Part shown: piece by piece, positions 17,038 to 25,906 of the stretch | Layout of the letters: each line of letters begins with the position of its first letter | Position numbering within the stretch: the stretch's first letter is position 1 | From: Thermasporomyces sp040195635 | Lineage (GTDB): Bacteria > Actinomycetota > Actinomycetes > Propionibacteriales > Actinopolymorphaceae | Direction of reading: 5' to 3' | Assembly: GCF_040195635.1 (NCBI RefSeq) | Contig: NZ_JBEFTX010000005.1 | Coordinates: forward strand, 310,001 to 374,000 | DNA length: 64,000 nucleotides | Program-made: the position numbers and the translations under genes | Notes under the pieces: model-generated | The model's input: the letters and a program-made list of their open reading frames with translations, nothing else | Database searches by the model: none | What the model was told of the DNA's origin: nothing

Positions 17038-18438
17038 CTATGGCCGACCGACGCTCATGTACGTGAAGCCGGTGTCCCGCATTCGCTTCGGGTCGAGGAG
17101 GTTCCGGCCGTCGAAGATCAGCGGGTTGCGCATCTTGTTCCGCGCCGCCGCCCAGTCGACGTCCTTGAGCTGCGGCCACTCGGTGACCACGATCGCCGCG
17201 TCGGCTTCAGCGATCGCCTCGCCCGGGCTTGCGTGCCGGGTCGTCGATGTCCACGGTTCGGTCTCGGCGGGCCGGGCCAGCGGGTCCCAGCAGTGGACGT
17301 CGGCACCCTCCGCAAGCAGCCGCGAGGCGACGACGGTGGAGGGTGCCTCGCGCATGTCGTCGGTGCCGGCCTTGAACGTCATGCCCAGCAGGCAGATCCG
17401 GCGGCCTTTGAGGGTTCCCAGCTCGTTCTTCAGCCGCTGGATGGCCCGCCGCGGCTGCAGTTCGTTGACCTCGATGACCGCGCTGAGCAGCTGGAATGGA
17501 TGGCCGGTGTTGCTGGCCATCGCGCGCAGCGCGCGGGAGTCCTTCGGAAAGCACGAGCCTCCGTACCCGAGCCCCGCCTTCAAAAAGTGCGGACCGAGAC
17601 GGGGGTCCATGCCGATTCCCTTGGCCACAGTCTCGACATCGGCACCGGTCGCCTCACACACGGTCGCGATCTCATTGATGAAGGTGATCTTCGTCGCCAG
17701 GAGCGCGTTCGAGGCCAGCTTGACCATCTCGGCGGACGGGATGTCCATCACTTCCACCGGCCCGTCCACGCCCTCGTGCAGAGCCGTCACGAGTCGGGCT
17801 GTCCTATCGTCCGCCGCGCCGATCACCACCCGGTCCGGATGCAGGAACGTGCTCACGGCCCGGCCCTCAGCGGTGAACTCCGGGTTCGCCGCGTAACCGA
17901 CATGGGCAAGCCCGGCATCGTGCAGCACGGCGCGGACGCGCTCCCCCGTGCCGACCGGCACCGTGCTCTTCATGACCAGCGCGGCCAGGTAATCCGAGCG
18001 CACCTCCTCGAGCGCGTCGATGACCGCCCAGAGGTGGGACAGGTCCGCATCACCGGACGCCGTCGGAGGCGTGTCGACGCAGACGTACACGACCTCGGCG
18101 TCACGTACCGCTTCCTGAGCTTCCAGCGTGAACGACAGCCGCTCCTTGTTACCGGCCAGGAGGTCGCCCAAGCCAGGCTCGAAGATCGGAACTTCACCGG
18201 CCTGCAACAGCCGGATCCTGTCCGGCTGGATGTCACACAAGACGACCCGGTGACCCATCTCTGCGAAGCAGGCCCCTGCCACCAGACCGACGTACCCCGC
18301 GCCAAAGACCGCGACGCGACGTGGTTGGGAAGTCTTTCCCGGGGAACCGGCAATTCTCCTACGGGCCCTGGTGTAGGACTCGCCGGTCGCGGCGACGCGG
18401 GCGCGGATCGCCTTCTTGCGGGCCTTGTCCTGTGTCAT
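17038..18438 (-). CDS. UDP-glucose 6-dehydrogenase
   Basis: A 466-residue enzyme that oxidises UDP-glucose to UDP-glucuronate with two NAD+. The NAD-binding Rossmann motif GAGYVG is at residues 46-51. VCVDTPP and KSTVPVGTG follow, then the NPEF segment, and GYGGSCFPKD carries the catalytic Cys296. The C-terminal UDP-binding domain has GMTFKAGTDDMREAPS. The protein has an unusual basic extension of ~38 residues before the Rossmann fold, containing KKAIRARVAATGESYTRARR, a short motif I associate with the N-termini of unrelated actinobacterial proteins. It may feed cell-wall or capsule sugar synthesis; no glycosyltransferase cluster is beside it. Confidence 0.92.
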   Translation of the reverse strand: MTQDKARKKAIRARVAATGESYTRARRRIAGSPGKTSQPRRVAVFGAGYVGLVAGACFAEMGHRVVLCDIQPDRIRLLQAGEVPIFEPGLGDLLAGNKERLSFTLEAQEAVRDAEVVYVCVDTPPTASGDADLSHLWAVIDALEEVRSDYLAALVMKSTVPVGTGERVRAVLHDAGLAHVGYAANPEFTAEGRAVSTFLHPDRVVIGAADDRTARLVTALHEGVDGPVEVMDIPSAEMVKLASNALLATKITFINEIATVCEATGADVETVAKGIGMDPRLGPHFLKAGLGYGGSCFPKDSRALRAMASNTGHPFQLLSAVIEVNELQPRRAIQRLKNELGTLKGRRICLLGMTFKAGTDDMREAPSTVVASRLLAEGADVHCWDPLARPAETEPWTSTTRHASPGEAIAEADAAIVVTEWPQLKDVDWAAARNKMRNPLIFDGRNLLDPKRMRDTGFTYMSVGRP

Positions 18439-18713
18439 GACGTCATCCTGTTCAGCCGATGACCCACGCCCACCGGCTCAGATGACGGAGACAAATCCCA
18501 TGCGGCGCGCAGCACGCGAGTCGGTGACCCTTGTCCTCGTCACCGCAACCCAGCGTGGGTGGGGTGCGGCTCGGAGACCGGCCAGCGTGATCGGCCGCGC
18601 AGCCACGATAGGGCACGCGACGCCGAAGAGGGAACAGAAGCGCTCTCTGGTCACGTTCCCCGCACAAGGTCGCGAGAGCGAAATGGCAGTGGTTGAAAGG
18701 CTAGCCTCGAGCC

Positions 18714-19340
18714 GTGGGATCAGAGCACGTCGACGACCTCGACCGACGAGCAGCTCTGGCGAGGGCTGTCCGCGACCTGCTACTCCAGTCGCCACACGTG
18801 GTTGAGGTGCGTCCGTACGGAAGTCTCGGAGCCGGCGGCGACCATTCGGACCGGTACTCCGACATCGATCTCGTCGCTGTCGTCGACGGTCTGTCGGACC
18901 GTGCCTTCGCCACGAAACTTCCCGGTCTACTCATCCCGCTCGGAAGACCCTTGATCGCAGGGTGGGGACTCGACAGGCTTCCCGACACCTACGTCCGGAC
19001 CCTCTACCTGGAGAACTACCCGCTCTTCTGGCACGTCGACATCGGTGGTGAGAGCTCGGACCATGAACCCGGCGCGGACATCGCGCAGCACTACCACTGG
19101 CCCCAGATCTTCAAGATGTGGATCGCGGCGGTCAAACAAGTGATCCGCGACCGGGACGACGGATCGGCATTCCTGCAACACATCTCCCGCTGGGCAGACA
19201 TCTCATCGTTGCGAGGCTCGGCAGCCGACCGCCTCGGCCAGAGCCTCGAACTCTGCGTCGCACGCGCTCGCCGACGCGGCGCACCCTGTGAAGAGGTCTA
19301 CCGCCGACGCGCCGAGCTTCGGTCCATCTATTTGACCTGA
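18714..19340 (+). CDS. nucleotidyltransferase-domain protein
   Basis: A 208-residue protein with the Pol-beta-type nucleotidyltransferase signature: VRPYGSLGAGGDHSDRYSDI followed by DLVAVV, giving the G-S and D-x-D metal-binding residues. The C-terminal half is helical (QIFKMWIAAVKQVIRDRDDG), as in aminoglycoside adenylyltransferase-like proteins. It probably transfers a nucleotide to a small molecule or protein; the substrate is unknown. It starts at a GTG. A 10-bp palindrome AGGCTAGCCT lies 6 bp upstream and recalls the core of the iron box, but the flanks do not match. Confidence 0.75.
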   Translation: MGSEHVDDLDRRAALARAVRDLLLQSPHVVEVRPYGSLGAGGDHSDRYSDIDLVAVVDGLSDRAFATKLPGLLIPLGRPLIAGWGLDRLPDTYVRTLYLENYPLFWHVDIGGESSDHEPGADIAQHYHWPQIFKMWIAAVKQVIRDRDDGSAFLQHISRWADISSLRGSAADRLGQSLELCVARARRRGAPCEEVYRRRAELRSIYLT

Positions 19341-19620
19341 TCTCCACCCTGCCGCTCCCACATCCCTGCCCGGGGTCTTGACTCGCGGGAGGGCACTGTG
19401 CGGCCCGGGACGCTGCCATTTCACGTGCGCACAAGGGACTGTCATTCGACCGTCGTTCTGCACTCCAAACGCAGCCCATCGGCGAGCGGCACCGGCGTCG
19501 ACCGGCGCGCATCCCCGACCAGCAGGACCACGGCGGCCCGCGGGGGTCGGCGGGGTCTTCATGATCACGTCACTCGTGCCATGCTGGTGGGCGTTCCTGT
19601 GGAGAGGACGCCAGACACCG

Positions 19621-21315
19621 ATGCCCGGACGACTGACGCTGCTCGACCGCACCGTCGAGGCGATCCGCCCGCTCGACGGTGACGCCATGGCCGCCGCACA
19701 GCTCCGCCAGGACGGGCTCGTCAAACCCCGTGGTGCGCTCGGCCACCTCGAACAGCTCGGCCGTCAGCTCGCCGGTCTCGCCGGCCAATGTCCGCCGCCT
19801 GTGCCCGAACCGGCCGGGCTCGCACTCTTCGCCGGCGACCACGGCGTCCACGCCCAAGGCGTGTCGCCATGGCCGCAGGACATCACCGCCGCGATGGTGT
19901 CGACGTTCCTGTCCGGGCGCGCCGTCGTCAACACGCTCGCGCGACAGGCCGGCGTCCGCGTCCAGGTCGTCGACGTCGGTATCGCGACTGACCTTCCCCC
20001 GGCGCCCGGGTTGGCGCAACGCCGAATCCGCGCCGGTACGCACGACCTCACCACCGGGCCCGCGATGACTCGGGACGAAGCCTCCCAGGCGATCGAGGTC
20101 GGCATCCACACCGCGACCGATCTCGTCGCCGAAGGGTGCCGCTGCCTGCTCACCGGCGACATGGGCATCGCCAACACGACGCCGGCCGCCGCGCTGATCG
20201 CGGCCTTCACCGCAGCTGCGCCCGAGGACGTGACCGGACGCGGGACCGGCATCGACGATGCCACCTGGGCAGTCAAGGTCGATGTCGTACGCCGCGCACT
20301 GGACCTGCATCACCCCGATCCCGCCGACCCGCTGGGGATCCTGGCGGCCGTGGGCGGGTTCGAGCACGCGGCGACGGTCGGGTTCCTGCTGGGCGCCGCG
20401 ACGGGACGCGTTCCGGTCGTTCTCGACGGGGTCGTCGCGGGAGCGGCGGCCTTGGCGGCTGCGGCGTTCGCTCCTGAGGTGACGGGGGCATTGATCGCGG
20501 GCCACGTCTCGGCCGAGCCTGGCGCCCGCCTTGCCCTGTCGACACTGGGACTAGCCGCCATCCTCGATCTGGAGATGCGCCTGGGTGAGGGATCCGGTGC
20601 GGTTCTCGCGCTGCCGGTCGTCCAGGCCTCTGCCCGGGTACTGCACGAGGTCGCCACGCTGGCGGACCTGCAGGGCGACGCCGACGCCGTGGCGCCCGGC
20701 ATCCGGCGTCGGATCCTCGTCCTGGGCGGCGCGCGCTCAGGCAAGTCGGCGACCGCCGAACGCATGGTGGAGTCGGCTGCCGCGGTCACCTACGTCGCCA
20801 CCGGACCGGCGCCCTCAGCGGACGACCCGGAATGGCGGGAACGCGTCCAGCTCCACCGCGACCGGCGACCGGCCCGCTGGACGACGGTCGAGACCCGTGA
20901 CCTGGTGGGACTGCTGGCCACCGGTACGAACGAACCGCTCGTCGTCGACTGCCTGGGCACCTGGCTCGCCGCCACGATGGATGACCACGACATGTGGCGA
21001 GATGACAGTGCTGACGCCGACCCGGACACGGCCGCGGCCGACGCCGACCCGGACACGGCCGACGGTGCGGCGGGCATGGCCGCCGACGATGCCGCGGCCA
21101 AGGTGACGGCAGAGGTCGATGCCCTGGTCGAGGCCTGGCGCAGCACATCCCGGACGGCCGTCGCGATCAGCAACGAGGTCGGGTCGGGGATCGTCCCGGC
21201 GACCCGTTCGGGCCGGTTGTTCCGCGACCAGCTCGGCCTGCTCAACTCCAGGATCGCGGCAGAGTCCGACGAGGTGTGGCTGGTGACGGCCGGCATTCCC
21301 CAGCGGCTGCGATGA
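19621..21315 (+). CDS. CobT-CobU fusion: DMB phosphoribosyltransferase and adenosylcobinamide kinase/guanylyltransferase
   Basis: A 564-residue fusion of two cobalamin enzymes. Residues ~1-350 are CobT, which makes alpha-ribazole phosphate from nicotinate mononucleotide and dimethylbenzimidazole (FAGDHGVHAQGVSPWPQDIT, MGIANTTPAAALIAAF, GRGTGIDD). Residues ~360-564 are CobU, which phosphorylates and guanylates adenosylcobinamide (P-loop GGARSGKS, VDCLGTWLA, SNEVGSGIVP). An Asp/Ala-rich repeat lies inside the CobU half. The ATG at 19621 begins the CobT-like sequence; an earlier ATG at 19561 is possible. It overlaps cobS by four bases, so the nucleotide-loop steps are translated together. Confidence 0.93.
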   Translation: MPGRLTLLDRTVEAIRPLDGDAMAAAQLRQDGLVKPRGALGHLEQLGRQLAGLAGQCPPPVPEPAGLALFAGDHGVHAQGVSPWPQDITAAMVSTFLSGRAVVNTLARQAGVRVQVVDVGIATDLPPAPGLAQRRIRAGTHDLTTGPAMTRDEASQAIEVGIHTATDLVAEGCRCLLTGDMGIANTTPAAALIAAFTAAAPEDVTGRGTGIDDATWAVKVDVVRRALDLHHPDPADPLGILAAVGGFEHAATVGFLLGAATGRVPVVLDGVVAGAAALAAAAFAPEVTGALIAGHVSAEPGARLALSTLGLAAILDLEMRLGEGSGAVLALPVVQASARVLHEVATLADLQGDADAVAPGIRRRILVLGGARSGKSATAERMVESAAAVTYVATGPAPSADDPEWRERVQLHRDRRPARWTTVETRDLVGLLATGTNEPLVVDCLGTWLAATMDDHDMWRDDSADADPDTAAADADPDTADGAAGMAADDAAAKVTAEVDALVEAWRSTSRTAVAISNEVGSGIVPATRSGRLFRDQLGLLNSRIAAESDEVWLVTAGIPQRLR

Positions 21316-22247
21316 CCGTCGACCAGCCAGCGGGCGGTACACCCACTGACCAACCAACGGACGCCGCACCCAGCGACCAGCCTGCGGGCGGTACACCCAC
21401 TGACCAACCAACGGCCGGCGCACCCACGGACCAGGCTGAACGGCGGGATGGCTGGGGCTTTCCGACCGCGGTCGCTCTGTTCACGGCCATTCCAGTTCCC
21501 CGACGTGCGGCGCGGCACCTCGACCGGCAGCTGGCCGCACAGGCGCTCCGCTGGCTGCCTGTCGTCGGCGCGGGGCTCGGCCTGGTCGCCGGCGTACCCC
21601 TGTTCGCGAGCATGGTCCTCGCTCCGTACGCAACCGGGGCGGTCCTGGGGTCCGCACTCGCCGTTGCTGTCCTGGCGCTCGCCACCCGTGGCCTTCACCT
21701 CGACGGTCTCGCCGACACCGTGGACGGACTCGGCAGTGCGACTCCTCCGGCGCAGGCGCTGGCGATCATGCGGAAGCCGGACATCGGCGCGTTCGGTGTC
21801 CTGGCCATCGTCCTGGTCGTCCTGATCAAGGTGGCGGCACTTGCCACGGTCTCGACGGCGTACGGGGCGGGTGTCGGCGTACTCGCCCTGGTCGCCGCCG
21901 AACACTCCGGACGAGTCGCTGTCGTCCTGGCCGCCCGCACCGGTGTTCCCTCGGCCAGACCCTCCGGCCTCGGCGCCCTCGTTGCCGGATCAGCCGACCG
22001 CACGGCGCTCCTCGGTGTCGCCGTGACGACCGCGCTGCTCGCCGCTGTCCCGCTCGTGTGGGGGGCGCCCGCGACGTCCCTCCGCCTGCTGGCCGGGTCC
22101 GCCGTCGGGCTCGCCGTCGCGGAGGTGTGGCGGCACCGCGTCGTACGCCGGATCGGCGGCGTCACCGGCGACGTCTTCGGCTCGATCGTCGAACTCGCCT
22201 CCGTCGCCGTCCTCCTCACGATCGCTCTGAGTGCAGGAGGCCGCTAG
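21312..22247 (+). CDS. cobS: adenosylcobinamide-GDP ribazoletransferase (cobalamin synthase)
   Basis: A 311-residue membrane enzyme that joins adenosylcobinamide-GDP and alpha-ribazole. The family core has FPTAVALFTAIPVP near residue 55, then LHLDGLADTVDGLGS with the metal-binding Asp cluster, and MRKPDIGAFGVLAIVLVVLI. It ends in several hydrophobic helices. The first ~50 residues are an added repetitive linker (DQPAGGTPTDQPTDAAPS, repeated) made from a duplicated ~40-bp DNA unit. The ATG overlaps the CobT-CobU stop (ATGA), fixing this start. Confidence 0.93.
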   Translation: MTVDQPAGGTPTDQPTDAAPSDQPAGGTPTDQPTAGAPTDQAERRDGWGFPTAVALFTAIPVPRRAARHLDRQLAAQALRWLPVVGAGLGLVAGVPLFASMVLAPYATGAVLGSALAVAVLALATRGLHLDGLADTVDGLGSATPPAQALAIMRKPDIGAFGVLAIVLVVLIKVAALATVSTAYGAGVGVLALVAAEHSGRVAVVLAARTGVPSARPSGLGALVAGSADRTALLGVAVTTALLAAVPLVWGAPATSLRLLAGSAVGLAVAEVWRHRVVRRIGGVTGDVFGSIVELASVAVLLTIALSAGGR

Positions 22248-23063
22248 ATGACGATCCGAAACAGCACGGCTGTCATCGCCCTGCGTCCGCGCTCGGTCCT
22301 GGCTCTCGCGCTGGCGAGCGTGGTCGGGCTCATCGGCTTCGGCTGGCCGTTCGTGGTCGACGCTTCCAGTGCCATGGGTGAGCACAGCCACGATGCGCCG
22401 TACCTGTTCATCGGCGTACTCCTGCTGGTCGTCGCGATCGTCTACGCCGAACTCGCCGACGGTGGGATGGACGTCAAGGCGGTGGCGATGCTCGGGGTTC
22501 TCGCTGCCGTGGGCGCTGCCCTGCAGTCCCTCAATCCCGGGGCAGGTGGGTTCGATCCGGCGTTCTTCCTGCTGATCCTCGCCGGACGGGTGTTCGGACC
22601 TGGGTTCGGGTTCGCACTGGGGGTGGTCGTCATGCTGGCGACCGCGCTCACCACCGGTGGCGTTGGTCCGTGGATGCCGTTCCAGATGTTCGGGCTCGCG
22701 TGGGTGGGGTTGGGCGCCGGCTGCCTGCCGCGGGCGTCGGGATGGGCCGAGCGCTGGCTGCTCATGGCCTACGCCGGCGTGTGCGGGTTCGGCTATGGCG
22801 CCCTGCTCAACCTGTGGTTCTGGCCGGTCGCGAGCTTCCTGCCGGCCGGTGCGTCGTTCGTACCCGGCGGGCCGATCCTCACCAACCTCAGCCACTACGC
22901 CGTGTTCTACGCGACGACGTCGCTCGGCTGGGACGCCGCTCGCGCGGTCCTCAACGTCCTGCTGGTGCTGGTGGCCGCGCGGCCACTGCTCGTGTCGCTT
23001 CGTCGTGCGGCTCGCCGCGCCGCTTTCGACGCGCCCGTCACGCTGGAGGCAGAAGTCCGCTGA
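22248..23063 (+). CDS. ECF transporter S-component, probable cobalamin-precursor uptake
   Basis: A 271-residue membrane protein with about six to eight hydrophobic segments (LALALASVVGLIGFGWPFVV; YLFIGVLLLVVAIVYAELA). It has the ECF S-component pattern FFLLILAGRVFGPGFGFALG, GPWMPFQMFGLAWVGLGAG and FGYGALLNLWFWP, close to the CbrT-type and other actinobacterial S-components. It starts at the base after the cobS stop, in one operon with CobT-CobU and CobS. That context suggests it imports cobalamin, cobinamide or a precursor. The shared ECF energising genes (A, A', T) are not in the window. Confidence 0.82.
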   Translation: MTIRNSTAVIALRPRSVLALALASVVGLIGFGWPFVVDASSAMGEHSHDAPYLFIGVLLLVVAIVYAELADGGMDVKAVAMLGVLAAVGAALQSLNPGAGGFDPAFFLLILAGRVFGPGFGFALGVVVMLATALTTGGVGPWMPFQMFGLAWVGLGAGCLPRASGWAERWLLMAYAGVCGFGYGALLNLWFWPVASFLPAGASFVPGGPILTNLSHYAVFYATTSLGWDAARAVLNVLLVLVAARPLLVSLRRAARRAAFDAPVTLEAEVR

Positions 23064-23120
23064 CGGAGCCGGACGGCCCGATCCTGCGCGCGCACTGGCG
23101 TTGGGATGAAGGTGACCTGA

Positions 23121-23696
23121 TCATTCCGGCGAGTGCGGCTGGTCGGAGGGTTCGTCAGACGGTAAGGATGACGGCTCGGCCGGTACCTGCGCGGCGAACT
23201 CCCAGCGCGACTTCTCCAAGCTCGTGAGTACGCCGAGGACGATGGTCTGGCTCACCGGGTCGATCGCTGCGAGCGGCCCCAGTGCGTTTCGGGCTCGTGC
23301 GATGGCGGAGTCGATCTGGTCGATGAGTGCACCCATGGTCTTGTCCTCGCCGACGAAACCGGGCGGGAAGTCCGGAAGGCCTGTCGTCGTCGCCACCGTC
23401 GCAGGGCGCACGTCCACGCAGGCGCCGAACACGACCATGCGCAGCGCCACGTCGTCGCTTCGTACCCGTATATCGGCAATGAGCCGCTCCAGAGGTTCCC
23501 GGATCGCGCGCACATGCCGGCCGTGGAGGTGCCACTGTGCCTGCTTGCCATACAACACAAGAGCGATCAGGTCGACCAGCAGCGGCTGGAGAAACGAGGT
23601 GACGACCTTGCCTGCCACGCTGCCCGACAGTTGGCCCGCCAGCGCGAGCGGAAATCGGTCAGGCACCGCGGGAGACGACCGACGGGAGTGCATCAT
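23121..23696 (-). CDS. Dps-family ferritin-like protein
   Basis: A 191-residue ferritin-like protein with Dps character. The first helix has LIALVLYGKQAQWHLHGRHV, matching the KQxHWNxxG ferroxidase helix. It continues with IREPLERLIADIRVRSDDVA and ALRMVVFGACVDVRP. Dps proteins store iron and shield DNA during starvation. The usual His and Asp ferroxidase ligands are only partly recognisable. The start at 23696 has GGGGAGG just upstream; a second ATG follows immediately. An 11-bp inverted repeat lies in its upstream region. Confidence 0.8.
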   Translation of the reverse strand: MMHSRRSSPAVPDRFPLALAGQLSGSVAGKVVTSFLQPLLVDLIALVLYGKQAQWHLHGRHVRAIREPLERLIADIRVRSDDVALRMVVFGACVDVRPATVATTTGLPDFPPGFVGEDKTMGALIDQIDSAIARARNALGPLAAIDPVSQTIVLGVLTSLEKSRWEFAAQVPAEPSSLPSDEPSDQPHSPE

Positions 23697-23813
23697 GACC
23701 TCCCCTCGCACGCTGCCCGTACCCCTACCCGCGCACCACGATGACAACACCAGGAAGAGCGGGTCGGTGGTCGCGAACCTTCAACCAGGACGGGCGAAAC
23801 GCGCCGTTGGTCA

Positions 23814-23840
23814 CTGCTGTCAAGCTAGCCTTGACAGCAG
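23814..23840. promoter_or_regulatory. 11-bp inverted repeat in the dps/GGDEF divergent spacer
   Basis: CTGCTGTCAAG and its exact reverse complement CTTGACAGCAG flank CTAGC, inside the 441-bp spacer (23697-24137) that otherwise holds no recognisable gene. It is 118 bp before the Dps-like start and ~300 bp before the GGDEF gene. No T-run follows, so an operator is more likely than a terminator. The inner GCTAGCCTT also occurs in the iron box at 10032. Confidence 0.5.
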
Positions 23841-24137
23841 CGCCGGACGATGGTCGAAGCTGGCTGTGAGCGCGGGTCAGACGCCGATCCGTCGACCGGT
23901 CAGACGGCAGCGAGGGCGGCGAGACAGGTGCCCGACACCTGGGGCGACGGCGCGCCGTTCGGGTACGCAGGGGCCGGGACCGCTGCCCGCGTCGCCCGCC
24001 CCAGGGTTGCTCTATAGCCTGTCCTCGGGTCTTACGCAGATGGTGGCAATGGAGGGAGAACCCGAACTCATGGTTCCGGCCGGGGGAACCACGGGGCGCC
24101 TGATCCGACACGCACGCCGCTGGACAGGGAGCGGAAC

Positions 24138-25760
24138 GTGTCGGGGCCGATGAAGCCGCGCCCTGCCGCGCTTTCCGACATATCCGAACTGCTGATCCGG
24201 GCCCAGTCCGGAGAAGCCAGCCAGGTCCTGGACGACCTCGAGGTCCTCCTCGGGCAGGCCCGGGTCCAGCATGCCCACGACCGCGCCCAGTGGCTGAGAT
24301 TCGTCCGGTTCGCGGCGTTCCACGAGCTGCGCCGCTACGACCGCGCCGACGAGGTGGCGGTCGAGATGATCCGGCTCGCCGAACCGTTCGACGACCGGAT
24401 CTGGGAGTCGTTGGGCCACGGACTCCGGGCGATGGCGCTGCTACTCCGCGGCAGCTTCGAGCCGGCCTACGACGAACTCGCCCGCTCGGTCGTTCTCCTC
24501 GAAGAGCTGACGACGCCGAGCTACGCGGTCGGACACGCCATCAACGCGGTCGTCCTCGTCCTGGTCCGCCTCGACCTCTACGAGCTGGCCACCCAGTGGC
24601 TCGAACGACTGCACGACGTGGCGACAGCGCTCTCCGACGCCGTACTCCAGACGTTGTACGCCTACAACTCCGGCTGGCTCCAGCTCAACTGGGCAGCCGA
24701 GCTCGAACTCATCGGCCAGCTCGACGAGGCGCGCGAGCACTACCGGCGGACTTTGACGGCTTTCGAAGCGGCACCGGCGGGCGTCGACGTCATCGAACGT
24801 TCGTACTGGCCTCGTGAGGTCATCGTCCAGGCCTGCGCAGCGCGGGCGATGCTCGGCGAAGGCGAGTCTGTCCTCCCGGAGCTCCGCGCCAACATCGGCG
24901 CGGTCGCCGCCACGCAGCGCCAGGAAGCGATGCTGATCGGCTATCTCGCGATGGCGCGGGCGTACGCCAACGAAGGCGACTCACGGCAGGCACTCGAGCA
25001 GGCGGAGATGGCCTGCGCGGTCGGCGACACGCTCCCCCGGCTGCAGGTGGTGGCCGCCCGTGCCTACTGGGAGTACGCCCACCTGCTCCGCTCCCGCGAC
25101 GGCACGACACCTACCGTCGACGCGTTCGCCCAGCTGACCTGGCGCCTCGTGCACGACCGCTGGGAGGAGCGCCGGGCGCGGATGCAGTCATTCTCCGAAC
25201 GCCTCGACTCCGAACGGATCCGCGACGAGCTGCGTCGCCGGGCCGCGGCGTACCTCAGTGATCCGCTGACCGGCCTCGGCAACCGCCGGCTGATCGAGAT
25301 CCGGCTTCCCGAACTCCTGGTGGAGTCGGCGGCGACCGGTCGACCGCTCGCGGTGGCATTCGTCGACATCGACGACTTCAAGAGCGTGAACGACGAGCTT
25401 TCCCATCTCGTGGGCGACGATCTGCTGCGTGAGCTCTCTCAGGAGATGCGGTCCACGCTGTCCTCCGACGACGCCATCGCCCGCTTCGGTGGCGAGGAGT
25501 TCGTGGTCGTGCTGCCCAACCGCACCGCCAGGCAGGCGTACGACCTGATCGACGGCCTGCGCCAGCGGATCGAACAACGGGTGTGGAACTGCCTGCCCGC
25601 CGGGCGACGGATCAGGATCACGGCGGGGCTCGCCCAGTCGTGGCACGGCGCCACCCGGACCCAGCTGCTGGCGGCCGCCGACGAAGCGTTGCTGCGCGCC
25701 AAACGCCAGGGGAAGAACCGCGTCGAGATCCGCGCTCACCCGCTGCCTGACGAGCCGTAG
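24138..25760 (+). CDS. TPR-like sensor with C-terminal GGDEF diguanylate cyclase domain
   Basis: A 540-residue protein. Residues ~1-345 are helical TPR-like repeats (ARVQHAHDRAQWLRFVRFAA, YELATQWLERLHDVATALSD, EGDSRQALEQAEMACAVGD). Residues ~365-535 are a GGDEF domain: DPLTGLGNRRL, AVAFVDIDDFKSVND and the active-site FGGEEFVV. It should make cyclic di-GMP. The RxxD inhibitory site expected five residues before GGEEF reads LSSD, so product inhibition is probably lost. There is no transmembrane segment, so it is cytoplasmic. The GTG at 24138 or the ATG at 24150 may be the start. Confidence 0.9.
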   Translation: MSGPMKPRPAALSDISELLIRAQSGEASQVLDDLEVLLGQARVQHAHDRAQWLRFVRFAAFHELRRYDRADEVAVEMIRLAEPFDDRIWESLGHGLRAMALLLRGSFEPAYDELARSVVLLEELTTPSYAVGHAINAVVLVLVRLDLYELATQWLERLHDVATALSDAVLQTLYAYNSGWLQLNWAAELELIGQLDEAREHYRRTLTAFEAAPAGVDVIERSYWPREVIVQACAARAMLGEGESVLPELRANIGAVAATQRQEAMLIGYLAMARAYANEGDSRQALEQAEMACAVGDTLPRLQVVAARAYWEYAHLLRSRDGTTPTVDAFAQLTWRLVHDRWEERRARMQSFSERLDSERIRDELRRRAAAYLSDPLTGLGNRRLIEIRLPELLVESAATGRPLAVAFVDIDDFKSVNDELSHLVGDDLLRELSQEMRSTLSSDDAIARFGGEEFVVVLPNRTARQAYDLIDGLRQRIEQRVWNCLPAGRRIRITAGLAQSWHGATRTQLLAAADEALLRAKRQGKNRVEIRAHPLPDEP

Positions 25761-25906
25761 GCACAGTCCTCGAATCTTGTCCTCGCGACCCATGGCGTCG
25801 GCCGGGCGCGGGTGAGTAGGGTGGCGCCCGCGTGGCTGCCGTTTTGTCGCAGAAAGACTTTTACGTCCGACTTGAGGCACCCCGCGTACCTTTCCACCGG
25901 CATGTC

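Noticed and set aside
18698..18707. AGGCTAGCCT palindrome before the nucleotidyltransferase as an iron box
   Set aside because: Only the central 10 bp match. The outer TTA/TAA parts of the DtxR/IdeR consensus are absent and the gene has no iron-related context.
19341..19620. Possible cobalamin riboswitch upstream of the CobT-CobU gene
   Set aside because: On the plus strand I find no B12-box. A weak likeness (GTGAAATGG, CGAGTCAAGACCCCGGGC) exists only on the minus strand, pointing away from the cobalamin genes. An Infernal scan with the Cobalamin model would decide it.
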